Made by a program: the position numbers and the translations under genes. The notes beneath the pieces were generated by a model. It searched no databases. It saw nothing but the letters and a program-made list of their open reading frames with translations, and was not told the DNA's origin. DNA of 64,000 nucleotides. It comes from an uncultured Lachnospiraceae bacterium (lineage in GTDB: Bacteria; Bacillota; Clostridia; Lachnospirales; Lachnospiraceae). Each line of letters begins with the position of its first letter. Position 1 is the stretch's first letter. The stretch covers positions 1 through 64,000 of the forward strand of contig CADBXF010000011.1 in the NCBI GenBank assembly GCA_902798585.1. The letters are read 5' to 3'. This document shows, piece after piece, positions 27,546 through 37,657 of the stretch.

Positions 27546-28561
27546 AAGAACGGTTACAGGCGATTCGCAACGCCTGCTTTGAGAAGCTTGAGCAGGCACA
27601 GTCTCTGGATGTGCTGAACGAGATTCGCGTGGAGTTTCTCGGCAAGAAGGGCGCACTCACGGAAGTGTTAAAATCGATGAAGGATGTCGCTCCGGAGGAG
27701 CGTCCCAAGGTCGGCGCGCTGGTTAACGATGCGCGCACGGCGATTGAGAACCGGTTGGAGGAAGTAAAACAGGCGCTTGAGCGGAAGCTTTCCGAGCTGC
27801 GCATGGCGGAGGAGACCATCGATGTCACGCTTCCCGCGAAGCGCATGACCGAAGGCCATCGCCATGTAAACAATATTGCCCTCGCCGAGGTGGAGCGCTT
27901 CTTCGTCGGCATGGGATATGAGATTGTAGACGGTCCCGAGGTCGAGGAGGATTACTACAATTTCGAGGCGCTGAATATCCCCGCTAACCATCCCGCAAAG
28001 GATGAGCAGGATACATTTTACATCAACGGCAAAATCCTTCTTCGCACGCAGACCTCCTCGGTGCAGGCGCGAATTATGGAGAAGGGCAAGCTCCCGCTTC
28101 GGATTCTGTCCCCCGGCCGCGTATACAGAGCGGACGAGGTCGATGCGACGCATTCGCCCTGCTTCCACCAGGTGGAAGGCCTTGTGGTGGACGACAACAT
28201 CACATTTGCGGACCTGAAGGGAACCCTTGCGGAGTTCGCGAAGGAGATGTTCGGCGCCGAGACAAAGGTAAAATTCCGCCCGCATCATTTTCCGTTTACC
28301 GAGCCCTCGGCCGAGATGGATGTTTCGTGCTTTAAGTGCGGCGGAAAGGGCTGCCGTTTCTGCAAGGGCAGCGGCTGGATTGAGATTCTGGGCTGCGGCA
28401 TGGTACATCCCCGCGTTCTGACGATGAGCGGCATCGATCCGGAGAAGTACACCGGTTTCGCCTTCGGCGTCGGTCTGGAGCGAATCGCGCTTCTCAAGTA
28501 TGAAATCGACGACCTTCGCCTTTTGTACGAGAATGATCTTCGGTTCCTGAAGCAGTTCTGA
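27542..28561 (+). CDS. pheS: Phenylalanyl-tRNA synthetase alpha subunit
   Basis: The 339-residue catalytic subunit. An N-terminal coiled coil (about 1-85) precedes the class II domain: [12 protein letters not shown], motif 2 region [35 protein letters not shown], and motif 3 [15 protein letters not shown] CxxC-x4-CxxC cluster ([12 protein letters not shown]) precedes the [13 protein letters not shown] segment. It is 41 bp before pheT. I looked for a T-box leader and did not find one. Confidence 0.97.
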   Translation: MKERLQAIRNACFEKLEQAQSLDVLNEIRVEFLGKKGALTEVLKSMKDVAPEERPKVGALVNDARTAIENRLEEVKQALERKLSELRMAEETIDVTLPAKRMTEGHRHVNNIALAEVERFFVGMGYEIVDGPEVEEDYYNFEALNIPANHPAKDEQDTFYINGKILLRTQTSSVQARIMEKGKLPLRILSPGRVYRADEVDATHSPCFHQVEGLVVDDNITFADLKGTLAEFAKEMFGAETKVKFRPHHFPFTEPSAEMDVSCFKCGGKGCRFCKGSGWIEILGCGMVHPRVLTMSGIDPEKYTGFAFGVGLERIALLKYEIDDLRLLYENDLRFLKQF

Positions 28562-28602
28562 TTACGGCATTTTACGGAAAATAACTTTGAACGGAGAATA
28601 GT

Positions 28603-31035
28603 ATGAATACATCGTTATCATGGATCAAGGCCTATGTTCCGGACCTTGACTGTACGGCTCAGGAATACACGGACGCGATGACTTTAAGCGGTTCCAAGGT
28701 GGAAGGCTTCGAGCGTCTGGATGAGAATCTGGAGAAGATTGTCGTGGCGAAGGTGCTCTCGATTGCCCCGCACCCCGATGCAGACAAATTGATTGTATGC
28801 CAAATGCAGGTCAGCGCCGACGGCGAGACCCTGCAGATTGTGACCGGCGCGCCCAATGTGACGGTCGGCGCACTGATTCCCGTCGTTCTCGACGGCGGCC
28901 GCGTTGCGACGGACCATGACGGAAAGAAAGTGCCCGGCGGCACGAAGATTACGAAGGGAAAGCTCCGCGGGGTAGAGTCGTTCGGCATGATGTGCTCCAT
29001 CAACGAGCTGGGTTCCTCGCGGGAGTTCTATCCCGAGGCGCCCGAGTACGGCGTTTATATCTTTGATCCGGAGTTGTATCCGAATGTCAAGCCGGGCGAT
29101 TCCGCAGTGAAGGCGCTCGGTCTCGACGATGTGAATTTTGAGTACGAGATTACTTCAAACCGCGTGGATTGCTTCGGCGTGATCGGCATCGCGCGCGAGG
29201 CTGCCGCCACCTTCGGCAAGAAGTTCTGCCCGCCCGTTATCACGGAGACCGGCAACAAGGAAAATGCAGCCGATTACATCTCGGTGGATGTTCAGGCAAC
29301 GGACCTCTGCTCCCGCTATGTGGCACGCGTTGTAAAGAATATCAAGCTGGCTCCGTCGCCTCTGTGGATGCAGAGAAGACTTGCCTCCAACGGCATCCGT
29401 CCGATCAACAACATCGTCGACATCACGAACTATGTGATGGAGGAGTACGGCCAGCCGATGCATGCGTTCGATTACGACACGATTGCAGGCAAAAAGATTG
29501 TGGTTCGCCGCGCTGCAGTCGGGGAGACATTCACTACTCTTGACGGGCAGGAGCGCAAGCTTGACCCTGATGTCCTGATGATCTGCGATGCGGAGAAGAG
29601 TGTGGGTATCGCCGGCATCATGGGCGGTGAGAACAGCAAGATTACGGAAAATGTTAAGACGATGCTCTTCGAGGCGGCATGCTTCGACGGCACCAACATT
29701 CGCCTTTCGGGCAAGCGCCTCGGCATGCGCACGGACGCACAGGCGAAGTTTGAGAAGGGCCTCGACCCGAACACTACAATGGAGGCAATGAACCGTGCGT
29801 GCCAGCTTATCGAAGAGCTCGGAGCCGGAGAGGTTGTCGGCGGATGCGTGGATGTATATCCGAATCCGAAGCAGCCCTGGAGAGTGAAGTTTGATTATCA
29901 GAGAACGAACCGCGTTCTCGGCACGGACATCGACAAAGAGACGATGATCCGCTATTTTGAGACCATTGACCTGAAGTATGACTGGGCTACCGGCGAGGTG
30001 ATTGTTCCGACATGGCGCCAGGATGTATTGTGCCACGCCGATCTCGACGAGGAGGTTGCGCGCTTCTTCGGCTATGCCAATATTCCGGTGACGCTGCCGA
30101 AGGGTGCCGTCAAGGGTATCATTCCTCTTGATCGCAGACTCAACGATATCGCGAGAGATGTTGCCGAGCAGTATGGATTTTCCGAGGCGATGACTTACAG
30201 CTTCGAGAGCCCGAAGGTGTTTGACAAGCTGTTGCTCGCGGCGGATGACAAGCTCCGCGCCACTGTGACAATCGCGAACCCTCTGGGCGAGGATTTTTCG
30301 GTGATGCGCACGACGCCGTTAAACGGCATGCTGACATCCCTTTCCACCAACTTCAACCGACGCAACAAGAACGGCCGCCTCTATGAGATGGCGAAGATCT
30401 ACCTTCCGAAGGCGGTTCCGGTGACGGAGCTTCCGGACGAGAGGATTCAGTTCACGCTGGGCTTCTACGGCGACGGCGACTTCTTCGATATGAAGGGCGT
30501 GATGGAGGATTTTGTCGGCCGAGTCGGCATGAAGGGAACCCTTACATACAAGAACGACGGAGCTTATCCGTTCCTGCATCCCGGCCGTCAGGCGGAGATG
30601 CTCTACGAGGGCGAGACCATCGGTTATCTCGGAGAGATTCACCCGACGGTTGCACAGGCCTACGGCATCGGCGACCGCGTCTATGTCGGCGTGATCGACA
30701 TGCCGAAGATCTGCGAGAAGGCAAGCTTCGACATCAAATACGAGGGCATCGCGAGATTCCCGGCTGTGACGAGAGACCTTTCCATGGTCATGAAGAAGTC
30801 CGTGCTGGCGGGCGATGTGGAGGAGGTTATCCGCAGGAACGGCGGCAAGCTTTTGGAGGAGTACCATCTCTTCGACATTTACGAGGGTTCGCAGATTCTG
30901 GAGGGTCACAAGTCGATGGCTTACTCCGTGACGCTGCGCTCGAAGGATCACACGCTGACCGATGAGGAGATTACCGGCGTGATGAACGGAATTCTGAAGG
31001 GACTTGCGGCGCTCGGCGTTGAGCTTCGCCAGTAA
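28603..31035 (+). CDS. pheT: Phenylalanyl-tRNA synthetase beta subunit
   Basis: The 810-residue partner of PheS. Domains in order: N-terminal, EMAP-like tRNA-binding domain (about 40-150, VLSIAPHPDADKL), B3/B4 editing domain (about 210-385, SGKRLGMRTDAQAKFEKG), B5 (about 405-475), catalytic-like core (about 490-690, with FSVMRTTPLNGML) and FDX-ACB anticodon domain (about 715-808, FPAVTRDLSMV). Length is normal. ACGGAGAA precedes the start. Confidence 0.97.
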   Translation: MNTSLSWIKAYVPDLDCTAQEYTDAMTLSGSKVEGFERLDENLEKIVVAKVLSIAPHPDADKLIVCQMQVSADGETLQIVTGAPNVTVGALIPVVLDGGRVATDHDGKKVPGGTKITKGKLRGVESFGMMCSINELGSSREFYPEAPEYGVYIFDPELYPNVKPGDSAVKALGLDDVNFEYEITSNRVDCFGVIGIAREAAATFGKKFCPPVITETGNKENAADYISVDVQATDLCSRYVARVVKNIKLAPSPLWMQRRLASNGIRPINNIVDITNYVMEEYGQPMHAFDYDTIAGKKIVVRRAAVGETFTTLDGQERKLDPDVLMICDAEKSVGIAGIMGGENSKITENVKTMLFEAACFDGTNIRLSGKRLGMRTDAQAKFEKGLDPNTTMEAMNRACQLIEELGAGEVVGGCVDVYPNPKQPWRVKFDYQRTNRVLGTDIDKETMIRYFETIDLKYDWATGEVIVPTWRQDVLCHADLDEEVARFFGYANIPVTLPKGAVKGIIPLDRRLNDIARDVAEQYGFSEAMTYSFESPKVFDKLLLAADDKLRATVTIANPLGEDFSVMRTTPLNGMLTSLSTNFNRRNKNGRLYEMAKIYLPKAVPVTELPDERIQFTLGFYGDGDFFDMKGVMEDFVGRVGMKGTLTYKNDGAYPFLHPGRQAEMLYEGETIGYLGEIHPTVAQAYGIGDRVYVGVIDMPKICEKASFDIKYEGIARFPAVTRDLSMVMKKSVLAGDVEEVIRRNGGKLLEEYHLFDIYEGSQILEGHKSMAYSVTLRSKDHTLTDEEITGVMNGILKGLAALGVELRQ

Positions 31036-31045
31036 TCGGTACCGT

Positions 31046-31507
31046 ATGAAAATGTCAGACAAACTGCGTACCTTTCTGACGGTCCTGTTCGTAATCTACC
31101 TTGCGGCGCTTGTGTACGGATTGTTCTTCGCGACACAATTCGGGCGCACGCAGGAGCTTGAACACGGCGTCAATTTGGTCCCGTTTGCGGAGATCTTCCG
31201 GTTCTGGAAAGGACCGGAGAGCCTTGCAAACTCGCAGTTTTGGTACAATGTGGTCGGAAATATCGCGGTGTTTGTGCCCCTCGGCTTTTTCACGGCATTG
31301 CTTCTTCAGAGGCGCGGCTACGGAGTCTTTGCGCTTGCCGTGACATACATCGTAAGCCTTCTTGCGGAGGTGATGCAGTACCTTCTTAAGGTCGGTACCT
31401 TTGATGTTGACGACGTCATTTTAAATACTTTCGGCGGACTGCTCGGTATCCTCATCGCCGCGGTAATCCGGAAGAAGTACGATGTGCGCGACCCCCGCGG
31501 GCGGTAA
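31046..31507 (+). CDS. VanZ family membrane protein
   Basis: A 153-residue protein with four predicted helices and the VanZ-type signatures NLVPFAEI, NVVGNIAVFVPLGFF and the acidic FDVDDVILNTFGGLLG. VanZ homologues are linked in some species to teicoplanin resistance, but most small stand-alone copies have no assigned role. It begins ten bases after pheT, taking the ATG at 31046 because the longer frame overlaps pheT. Confidence 0.88.
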   Translation: MKMSDKLRTFLTVLFVIYLAALVYGLFFATQFGRTQELEHGVNLVPFAEIFRFWKGPESLANSQFWYNVVGNIAVFVPLGFFTALLLQRRGYGVFALAVTYIVSLLAEVMQYLLKVGTFDVDDVILNTFGGLLGILIAAVIRKKYDVRDPRGR

Positions 31508-31544
31508 CGCACAATATGCGGTTTGAAATGTTACGGAGGTTCCC

Positions 31545-31868
31545 ATGAACATTCCGATTCCCGAAAAAACAACGGTTCATTACAAGGGGCGGCAGCGGTC
31601 CATCCTGGGGATGGTATCCCTCGGGGTCGGGCTGTCGGCCCTGTTCTTCCTTGTATTCCTGATTCTGTACGGGCGCTCCCATGAGCTCCCCGGAATCGGC
31701 GGGCTGGGGCTTGCCAACGGTTTCCTGGCCATCGCCGGGACACTGTGCGCCACCACCGCGCGCAGGGAGACACCTTTTCTGGACGGCTATGCTCTGGCAG
31801 GTCTGATTCTGAATCTGGGAATCATTGTGGCAACCTTCTCATTAATGTTGATCGGCGCAGCGCTGTAG
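31545..31868 (+). CDS. Small membrane protein, DUF6142-like
   Basis: A 107-residue protein with three hydrophobic helices (about 20-42, 50-68 and 80-105) and a short basic cytoplasmic N-terminus (HYKGRQRS). A TTACGGAGG ribosome site supports the start. Layout resembles the DUF6142 family of small Lachnospiraceae membrane proteins; the assignment rests on topology and length. It stands 22 bp before the M29 peptidase gene. Confidence 0.55.
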   Translation: MNIPIPEKTTVHYKGRQRSILGMVSLGVGLSALFFLVFLILYGRSHELPGIGGLGLANGFLAIAGTLCATTARRETPFLDGYALAGLILNLGIIVATFSLMLIGAAL

Positions 31869-31890
31869 GCGCCGGTTCGGAGGACGGAAA

Positions 31891-33978
31891 ATGAAACAAA
31901 GAAAGACAGAAAAACCGGCGATGCTTTCGTGGGGCAGCGAGGAGCGTGAGCGCCTTTCGCTGGTGACGGCGGGACTGAAGCGTTCCTCCAAAGCGGCAAA
32001 TGCACCCGCCGGACTCGCGGAACTTTCGGAGCTTGTTGCCACCTGCAAAAAGCTTTCCGACGCGGTACAAAACGGTGCGTGGGAGACGATGGGACGCGCG
32101 GGGCGGGAAGCATTTCACGAGGCCTGCTTCGGGATGCTTCGCGAAGAGGCATACCGCACATCAATCCTGAATCCCGATGTGAGTGCTAAAACCTACGGTA
32201 ACGCATATGCGCAGGTGATTTCCGCACTCGGCGCCGAGCTGCAGGAGACAATCCCGTACCTGATGCGCGGCATTCGCAAGCCGTTTTTGTATGCCTGCGA
32301 GCTGATTGCCGAGGTGTTCGGACACATCGAGAAGGACGGCGTCGACCGCGGCATCAAGCAGAGCCTTTACTACTATGTGCATGATTATTTCCGGGAGTAT
32401 TCGGAGCTTCGCGTATACGAGCGCTACAACGAGACTGCGGCAAAGCAGCTTGAGGAGACGGTGCGCCGTGCGGCGGAGAACGAGGACTGCCTGTATGACT
32501 TCGGTATCCAGGTTGCGGACGGAGCGGTGCAGATTCACCGCTTTCTGGCAGAGCAGCCGCAGGAGACTATCGACCTGATGGCGAAGACCTTCGTGAACGG
32601 CTATCTGGACAGCTTCGAAACGATGCGGATTGACCGAAGCAAAAAGAGCTCGGTATCGCTGGAGACAGAGCTTGGGTTTGAGCGCGTCACGGCCCGCGCG
32701 GCAACGATGTTCCGCGAGGCGGGACTCGAGCCGCATATGTTCCTGCAAAACCGCCTTCTGGTCAATAAGGCTTCGTATCAGACCCGGGGAATCTGCGGAA
32801 GCTCGTTAAACCGTCAGGCGACCTACGATCATCGAAACAACGCGCTTTTGGTGATGCAGCGGTCATTGCTTGATGTGTGCATCACAAGTCTTCGCGAGGC
32901 GATGGAGCCGTACCGCGCGGTGATGGCGGAGTACGCCGGACCTGCGGTGCAGGAGGTGTTCGGTGTTCCGGATATCGAGTTTGTAAACAAGAAGCCGGTG
33001 CCCACCGCCAAGGGACGCACCGCGGGATATATCAGCGAGCTGCAGGGCCGCATCGTAGGCCTTGTCACACAATACATCAAGCCGGAGGAGAGGACATTTA
33101 CAATCATCGCCTATCCGGTTCCCGCTATCGGCGAGCGCTTTGCGGAGGTGTTCCGCGAGACCATCGCCTGCAATACGCTTCCGAATGCGCGCTATAAGGA
33201 GATTCAGCAGAAGCTGATCGACATGCTTGACCGGGGCGCCTATGTGACCGTCACCGGCCGCGGCAAGAACGAGACGAAGATGAAGGTGATGCTCCACACG
33301 CTCAACGACCCCGCAAAGCAGACCAACTTCGAAAACTGCGGCGCGGATGTCAACATCCCCGTGGGCGAGGTGTTCACGTCGCCGGTTCTGACCGGCACGG
33401 AAGGAACGCTCCATGTGACAAATGTGTGCATCGAAGGCATCTCCTACAAGAATCTCCGCATCACCTTTGAAAACGGCATGATTCGCAGTTATTCCTGCGA
33501 AAATTTCAAGACGGAAGCGGAAAATAAGACCTTCCTCGACGAGACGATTCTGATGCATCACGAGACGCTGCCAATCGGCGAGTTCGCCATCGGAACGAAC
33601 ACGACGGCGTACGCCATGGGCATCCGCTGCAATGTGCAGGAGAAACTGCCGATTCTGATTGCGGAGAAGACGGGACCGCATTTTGCGGTGGGCGACACCT
33701 GCTACAGCCACTCGGAGGACCACGCGTTGTACAATCCCGACGGCAAGGAAATCATCGCCCGCGAGAACGAGGTTTCGGCGCTTCGCAACACCGATCCGGC
33801 AAAGGCGTACATGAACTGTCATACGGACATCACGATTCCATACGATGAGCTCGGCGAGATTAAGGTGCACGACAACGAGGACAGAGTGATCGGCACGATT
33901 ATCAAAGACGGGCGGTTCGTCGTGCCCGGCACCGAGGAGTTGAACAAGCCCCTGGAGGAGCTTGAAAAGAACAGATAA
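31891..33978 (+). CDS. M29-family aminopeptidase with a long N-terminal extension
   Basis: The C-terminal half (about 320-680) is an M29 metallo-aminopeptidase domain: TGTEGTLHVTN, MHHETLPIGEFAIGTNT, EKTGPHFAVGDTC and YSHSEDH supply the expected Glu, His and Asp metal ligands, with two catalytic metals inferred. M29 enzymes such as AmpS have about 410 residues; this one has 695. The extra 280 N-terminal residues look helical, with no motif I know, and no signal peptide, so the enzyme is cytoplasmic. The extension may be a regulatory or oligomerisation domain. Confidence 0.85.
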   Translation: MKQRKTEKPAMLSWGSEERERLSLVTAGLKRSSKAANAPAGLAELSELVATCKKLSDAVQNGAWETMGRAGREAFHEACFGMLREEAYRTSILNPDVSAKTYGNAYAQVISALGAELQETIPYLMRGIRKPFLYACELIAEVFGHIEKDGVDRGIKQSLYYYVHDYFREYSELRVYERYNETAAKQLEETVRRAAENEDCLYDFGIQVADGAVQIHRFLAEQPQETIDLMAKTFVNGYLDSFETMRIDRSKKSSVSLETELGFERVTARAATMFREAGLEPHMFLQNRLLVNKASYQTRGICGSSLNRQATYDHRNNALLVMQRSLLDVCITSLREAMEPYRAVMAEYAGPAVQEVFGVPDIEFVNKKPVPTAKGRTAGYISELQGRIVGLVTQYIKPEERTFTIIAYPVPAIGERFAEVFRETIACNTLPNARYKEIQQKLIDMLDRGAYVTVTGRGKNETKMKVMLHTLNDPAKQTNFENCGADVNIPVGEVFTSPVLTGTEGTLHVTNVCIEGISYKNLRITFENGMIRSYSCENFKTEAENKTFLDETILMHHETLPIGEFAIGTNTTAYAMGIRCNVQEKLPILIAEKTGPHFAVGDTCYSHSEDHALYNPDGKEIIARENEVSALRNTDPAKAYMNCHTDITIPYDELGEIKVHDNEDRVIGTIIKDGRFVVPGTEELNKPLEELEKNR

Positions 33979-34011
33979 AACGCGCTGCAGACGGCGCAAT
34001 GGGAGGATAAC

Positions 34012-34521
34012 ATGGCTAAGGTTGGAATTGTAATGGGAAGTGATTCGGATCTGCCGATTATGGAGAAAGCGGCGGCGATCCTCGAAAAATTCGGTATTGA
34101 GTACGAGATGACCATCATCTCGGCGCATCGTATGCCCGATGTCTTCTTTGATTATGCAAAGAGCGCGGAGGAGCGCGGATACGAGGTGATTATCGCGGGA
34201 GCCGGCGGTGCGGCCCACCTTCCCGGAATGTGCGCGGCAATCTTCCCGCTTCCGGTAATCGGCGTTCCGATTCATACCAAGGCGCTCGGCGGCGTGGATT
34301 CGCTGTACTCCATCGTGCAGATGCCTTCGGGTATCCCGGTGGCAACCGTTGCGATTGACGGCGGTGCGAACGCAGGAATACTCGCGGCGAAGATTATCGC
34401 GACGCACGATGCGGAACTGCTCGGGAAGATTAAGGCCTACAAGCAGGAGCTCAAGGACGGCGTCATGGCCAAGAAGGAGCGCCTTGAGAGCGTGGGCTAT
34501 CGCGAGTATGCGCAAAAATAA
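34012..34521 (+). CDS. purE: N5-carboxyaminoimidazole ribonucleotide mutase
   Basis: Class I PurE, 169 residues, interconverts N5-CAIR and CAIR in purine synthesis. Signatures: MGSDSDLPIM, SAHRMPD with the catalytic His, AGAGGAAHLPGM, and TKALGGVDSLYSIVQMPSG. A class I enzyme usually depends on PurK, which is not in this window. It opens a cluster with purM, purN and purD. Confidence 0.96.
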   Translation: MAKVGIVMGSDSDLPIMEKAAAILEKFGIEYEMTIISAHRMPDVFFDYAKSAEERGYEVIIAGAGGAAHLPGMCAAIFPLPVIGVPIHTKALGGVDSLYSIVQMPSGIPVATVAIDGGANAGILAAKIIATHDAELLGKIKAYKQELKDGVMAKKERLESVGYREYAQK

Positions 34522-34641
34522 GCGCTGACAAAAGCACAGATTATTTTACGGTCGGATTCGATAAGCACCGCTTATCATTGGCATGAAAAAGAAACAGCAA
34601 AAAAGCAACGGAACAAGGGTGCGCAATCGCTTGTTTTGTGA

Positions 34642-34647
34642 TACAAT
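34642..34647 (+). promoter_or_regulatory. Extended -10 of a purM promoter
   Basis: TACAAT with upstream TG (TGTGATACAAT) lies 45 bp before purM; no good -35 is seen. A hairpin GATAAGC/GCTTATC (about 34560-34576) lies upstream. Confidence 0.4.
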
Positions 34648-34691
34648 GAGGGCGGCCGCAGGGCGGATTACGATTTGCAAAGGAGACCAAT

Positions 34692-35625
34692 ATGGATTAT
34701 AAGAATGCCGGTGTGGACATCGAGGCTGGCTATCGCGCCGTGGAATTGATGAAGAAGCATGTGAAAGAGACAATGCGTCCCGAAGTACTCGGCGGACTCG
34801 GCGGCTTTTCCGGAGCTTTTTCCCTGGATCGATTCATGACGATGAAGCATCCCACGCTCGTTTCGGGAACGGACGGCGTCGGAACGAAACTCAAGATTGC
34901 GTTTCTCATGGACAGGCATGACACAATCGGTATCGATTGCGTCGCCATGTGTGTGAATGATATCGCCTGTGCTGGCGGTGAGCCGTTGTTCTTCCCTGAT
35001 CGGCGGCGAGACCGCGGAGATGCCGGGCTTCTATCCGGTGGACGAGTATGATCTTGCCGGATTTGCAGTAGGTATCGTCGACCGCGATGAGATTGTGGAC
35101 GGAAGCAGGGTTCAGGCCGGAGACGCCGTAATCGGTATCGCTTCTTCGGGTATCCACAGCAACGGATATTCGCTGGTTCGCAAGGTGTTCGATATGCGTG
35201 AAGCGACATTGGCGCGCTACAACGACTCTCTCGGAACAACGCTCGGCGAGGCATTGCTGGCGCCGACGAAGATTTATGTGAAGGCGCTTCGCTCCCTCAA
35301 GGAGGGCGGCGTGACCGTGAAGGCCTGCAGCCATATCACGGGCGGCGGATTCTATGAGAACATTCCGAGAATGCTTCCCGAGGGTAAGCATGCCGTTATC
35401 CGCAAGGACAGCTATACGGTTCCCGCAATCTTCGACCTTCTGGCGAAGACGGGCAACATCGAAGAGAAGATGATGTATAACACATACAACATGGGTATCG
35501 GTATGATGGTTGCCGTAGACAGCGACAAGGCAGACGAAGCGATTCGCCTCCTCAAGGCTGCCGGAGAGACCGCTTATGTTGTCGGTGAGATTACCGACGG
35601 CGATAAGGGTATCACGATTTTGTAA
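34692..35625 (+). pseudogene. purM: Phosphoribosylformylglycinamidine cyclo-ligase, interrupted
   Basis: AIR synthetase makes aminoimidazole ribonucleotide. The first frame gives the N-terminus ([45 protein letters not shown]). From about 34996 a second frame resumes at [14 protein letters not shown] and runs to a normal end ([28 protein letters not shown]). The total of 934 nt is about 100 short of the usual gene, and the missing part is the conserved stretch of roughly 31 residues between EPLFF and LIGGET. As it stands the gene is not functional, yet everything else is intact and the pathway neighbours are complete, so a sequence or assembly gap is more likely than decay. Confidence 0.9.
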
Positions 35626-35630
35626 TAGCA

Positions 35631-35670
35631 ACGCCCGGACGCCGGCTGCGGTCAGCGCCGGGCGTGTTTT
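35631..35670 (+). terminator. Terminator-like hairpin between purM and purN
   Basis: ACGCCCGG (35631-35638) pairs with CCGGGCGT (35658-35665), with an inner GC-rich part, then GTTTT. Confidence 0.6.
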
Positions 35671-35720
35671 GCATATTCCTGCCTGCCCGTGCGGTGGCAG
35701 AGTGACACGGAGGTCAATAC

Positions 35721-36347
35721 ATGCGTACAGTGGTTATGGTGTCCGGCGGCGGCACCAATCTGCAGGCGATTCTGGATGCCGTTTCCGACGGAACAATCAC
35801 AAACACGGAGATTTGCGGCGTCATCAGTAACCGCGCGGATGCGTATGCGCTCACACGCGCGGCCGAAGCGGGAATTCCCGGTGTCTGCGTCAGCCGTAAG
35901 GCATACGGGACGCGCGAGGAGTTTGAAAATGCACTGCTTGCGGCAGTGGATTCGTTTGCACCCGATCTGATTGTGCTTGCGGGTTTTCTGGTTATCATTC
36001 CGAAGGAGATGATTCGCCGGTATGAGAGACGAATTATCAACATTCATCCCTCGCTGATTCCCTCATTTTGCGGGGACGGCTTTTACGGGCTGCATGTGCA
36101 CGAGAGAGTGCTTGAGCGCGGCGTGAAGGTGACCGGGGCCACGGTGCATTTTGTGGACGAGGGAACCGATACGGGTCCGATTCTTCTGCAGAAGGCGGTT
36201 GCGATTCAGCCGGACGATACGCCGGAGGTTCTGCAGCGGAGAGTTATGGAGCAGGCGGAGTGGATTATTCTTCCGCAGGCGATTGATGCGATTGCCAACA
36301 ATCGGATTCGCAGGGATGCGAACGGAAATTTCTTTATTATGAACTGA
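35721..36347 (+). CDS. purN: Phosphoribosylglycinamide formyltransferase
   Basis: The folate-dependent GAR transformylase, 208 residues. Motifs: VSGGGTNLQAI (phosphate binding), GFLVIIPKEM, catalytic Asn-His in INIHPSLIPSF, and HFVDEGTDTGPIL with the catalytic Asp. The start at 35721 follows ACACGGAGG. It directly precedes purD by 22 bp. Confidence 0.96.
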   Translation: MRTVVMVSGGGTNLQAILDAVSDGTITNTEICGVISNRADAYALTRAAEAGIPGVCVSRKAYGTREEFENALLAAVDSFAPDLIVLAGFLVIIPKEMIRRYERRIINIHPSLIPSFCGDGFYGLHVHERVLERGVKVTGATVHFVDEGTDTGPILLQKAVAIQPDDTPEVLQRRVMEQAEWIILPQAIDAIANNRIRRDANGNFFIMN

Positions 36348-36369
36348 TTCAGGGAGGGTTACGGATACT

Positions 36370-37647
36370 ATGAATATTTTGGTCATCGGCAGCGGCGGAA
36401 GAGAACATGCGATTGTGACGGCGATTGCAAAGAGTGATAAGGCGACGCGCATTTTTGCGGCTCCCGGCAACGCCGGAATTGCGGAGCTTGCGACATGTGT
36501 TCCGATCGGTGTTCTGGAGTTTGACAAACTGATTGCTTTTGCGAAGGAAGAGAAGATTGACCTGACGGTTGTCGGTCCCGACGATCCGTTGGTCGGAGGT
36601 ATCGTCGATGCGTTCGAGGCAGCGGGACTGCGCGTGTTCGGACCGCGTGCAAACGCTGCGATTGTCGAGGGCAGCAAGGCATTTTCGAAGGAATTGATGA
36701 AGAAATACGGTATTCCCACAGCGGCTTACGAGACCTTCAGCGACGCCGAGGAGGCGACCGCTTACATTCTTGCGCAGAATCGGTATCCCGTGGTATTGAA
36801 GGCCGACGGTCTGGCTTTGGGCAAGGGCGTGCTGATCTGCAACACCGAGGAGGAGGCTGTGGCCGGCGTAAAGGAGATTATGCTGGACAAGCACTTCGGC
36901 AAGGCCGGCGACAAGATGGTCGTGGAGGAGTTCATGACCGGCCGTGAGGTTTCCGCTCTTTGCTTCTGCGACGGAAAGACGATTCGCTGCATGACCAGCG
37001 CGCAGGATCACAAGCGTGCGGGCGACGGCGATACGGGACTCAACACCGGCGGTATGGGAACTTTTTCCCCGAGCCCGTTCTATACGCCCGAGATTCATGA
37101 AGTCTGCATGGAGAAGATTTACAAGCCCACGGTGGCGGCAATGGCTGCGGAGGGGCGTCCTTTTGTCGGCGTTCTGTATGTCGGCCTGATGCTCACTCCC
37201 GAGGGTCCGAAGGTTGTTGAATATAATGCGCGATTCGGTGACCCCGAGACGCAGGTGGTTTTGCCCCGCATGGAAAATGACATCGTCGATGTCTTTGAGG
37301 CCTGTATCGACGGGACGCTTGATCGAATCGAGCTTTCGTTCGCGGACAATGCCGCGGTCTGCGTTGTTCTTGCTTCCGACGGATATCCGCAGAAGTACGA
37401 GAAGGGCTTCCCGATTTCCGGCCTTGAGGCGTTCCGCGGAAGCAGCGAAGCGTTTGTATTCCACGCGGGAACGAAGTTCGGCGCCGACGGCGCGGTGCTC
37501 ACAAACGGCGGACGCGTGCTCGGCGTGACGGCGCTCGGAGCCGACTTAAAGGAAGCGCGTGCCAACGCGTATAAGGCGACAGAGAAGATTTCCTTCGCCA
37601 ACAAATATATGCGGCACGATATCGGCAAGGCGATTGACGAGGCATGA
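36370..37647 (+). CDS. purD: Phosphoribosylamine-glycine ligase
   Basis: GAR synthetase of the ATP-grasp superfamily, 425 residues. N-terminal VIGSGGREHAIV, PDDPLVGGIVD, ATP-grasp core with KADGLALGKGV, EEFMTGREVSAL, QDHKRAGDGDTGLNTGGMG, and the metal-binding VEYNARFGDPETQVVLPR. AGGGAGGG precedes the ATG. PurD makes the substrate of PurN, and PurN's product is used by PurL before PurM. Confidence 0.97.
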   Translation: MNILVIGSGGREHAIVTAIAKSDKATRIFAAPGNAGIAELATCVPIGVLEFDKLIAFAKEEKIDLTVVGPDDPLVGGIVDAFEAAGLRVFGPRANAAIVEGSKAFSKELMKKYGIPTAAYETFSDAEEATAYILAQNRYPVVLKADGLALGKGVLICNTEEEAVAGVKEIMLDKHFGKAGDKMVVEEFMTGREVSALCFCDGKTIRCMTSAQDHKRAGDGDTGLNTGGMGTFSPSPFYTPEIHEVCMEKIYKPTVAAMAAEGRPFVGVLYVGLMLTPEGPKVVEYNARFGDPETQVVLPRMENDIVDVFEACIDGTLDRIELSFADNAAVCVVLASDGYPQKYEKGFPISGLEAFRGSSEAFVFHAGTKFGADGAVLTNGGRVLGVTALGADLKEARANAYKATEKISFANKYMRHDIGKAIDEA

Positions 37648-37657
37648 GAGGAGTTTT

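Noticed and set aside
34522-34691. Purine or related riboswitch before purM
   Set aside because: Only a short GATAAGC/GCTTATC stem is seen; no conserved aptamer core could be recognised.
34957-35625. Independent short gene for the second half of purM
   Set aside because: It has no ribosome site at a plausible start and continues the purM domain exactly after a missing segment.
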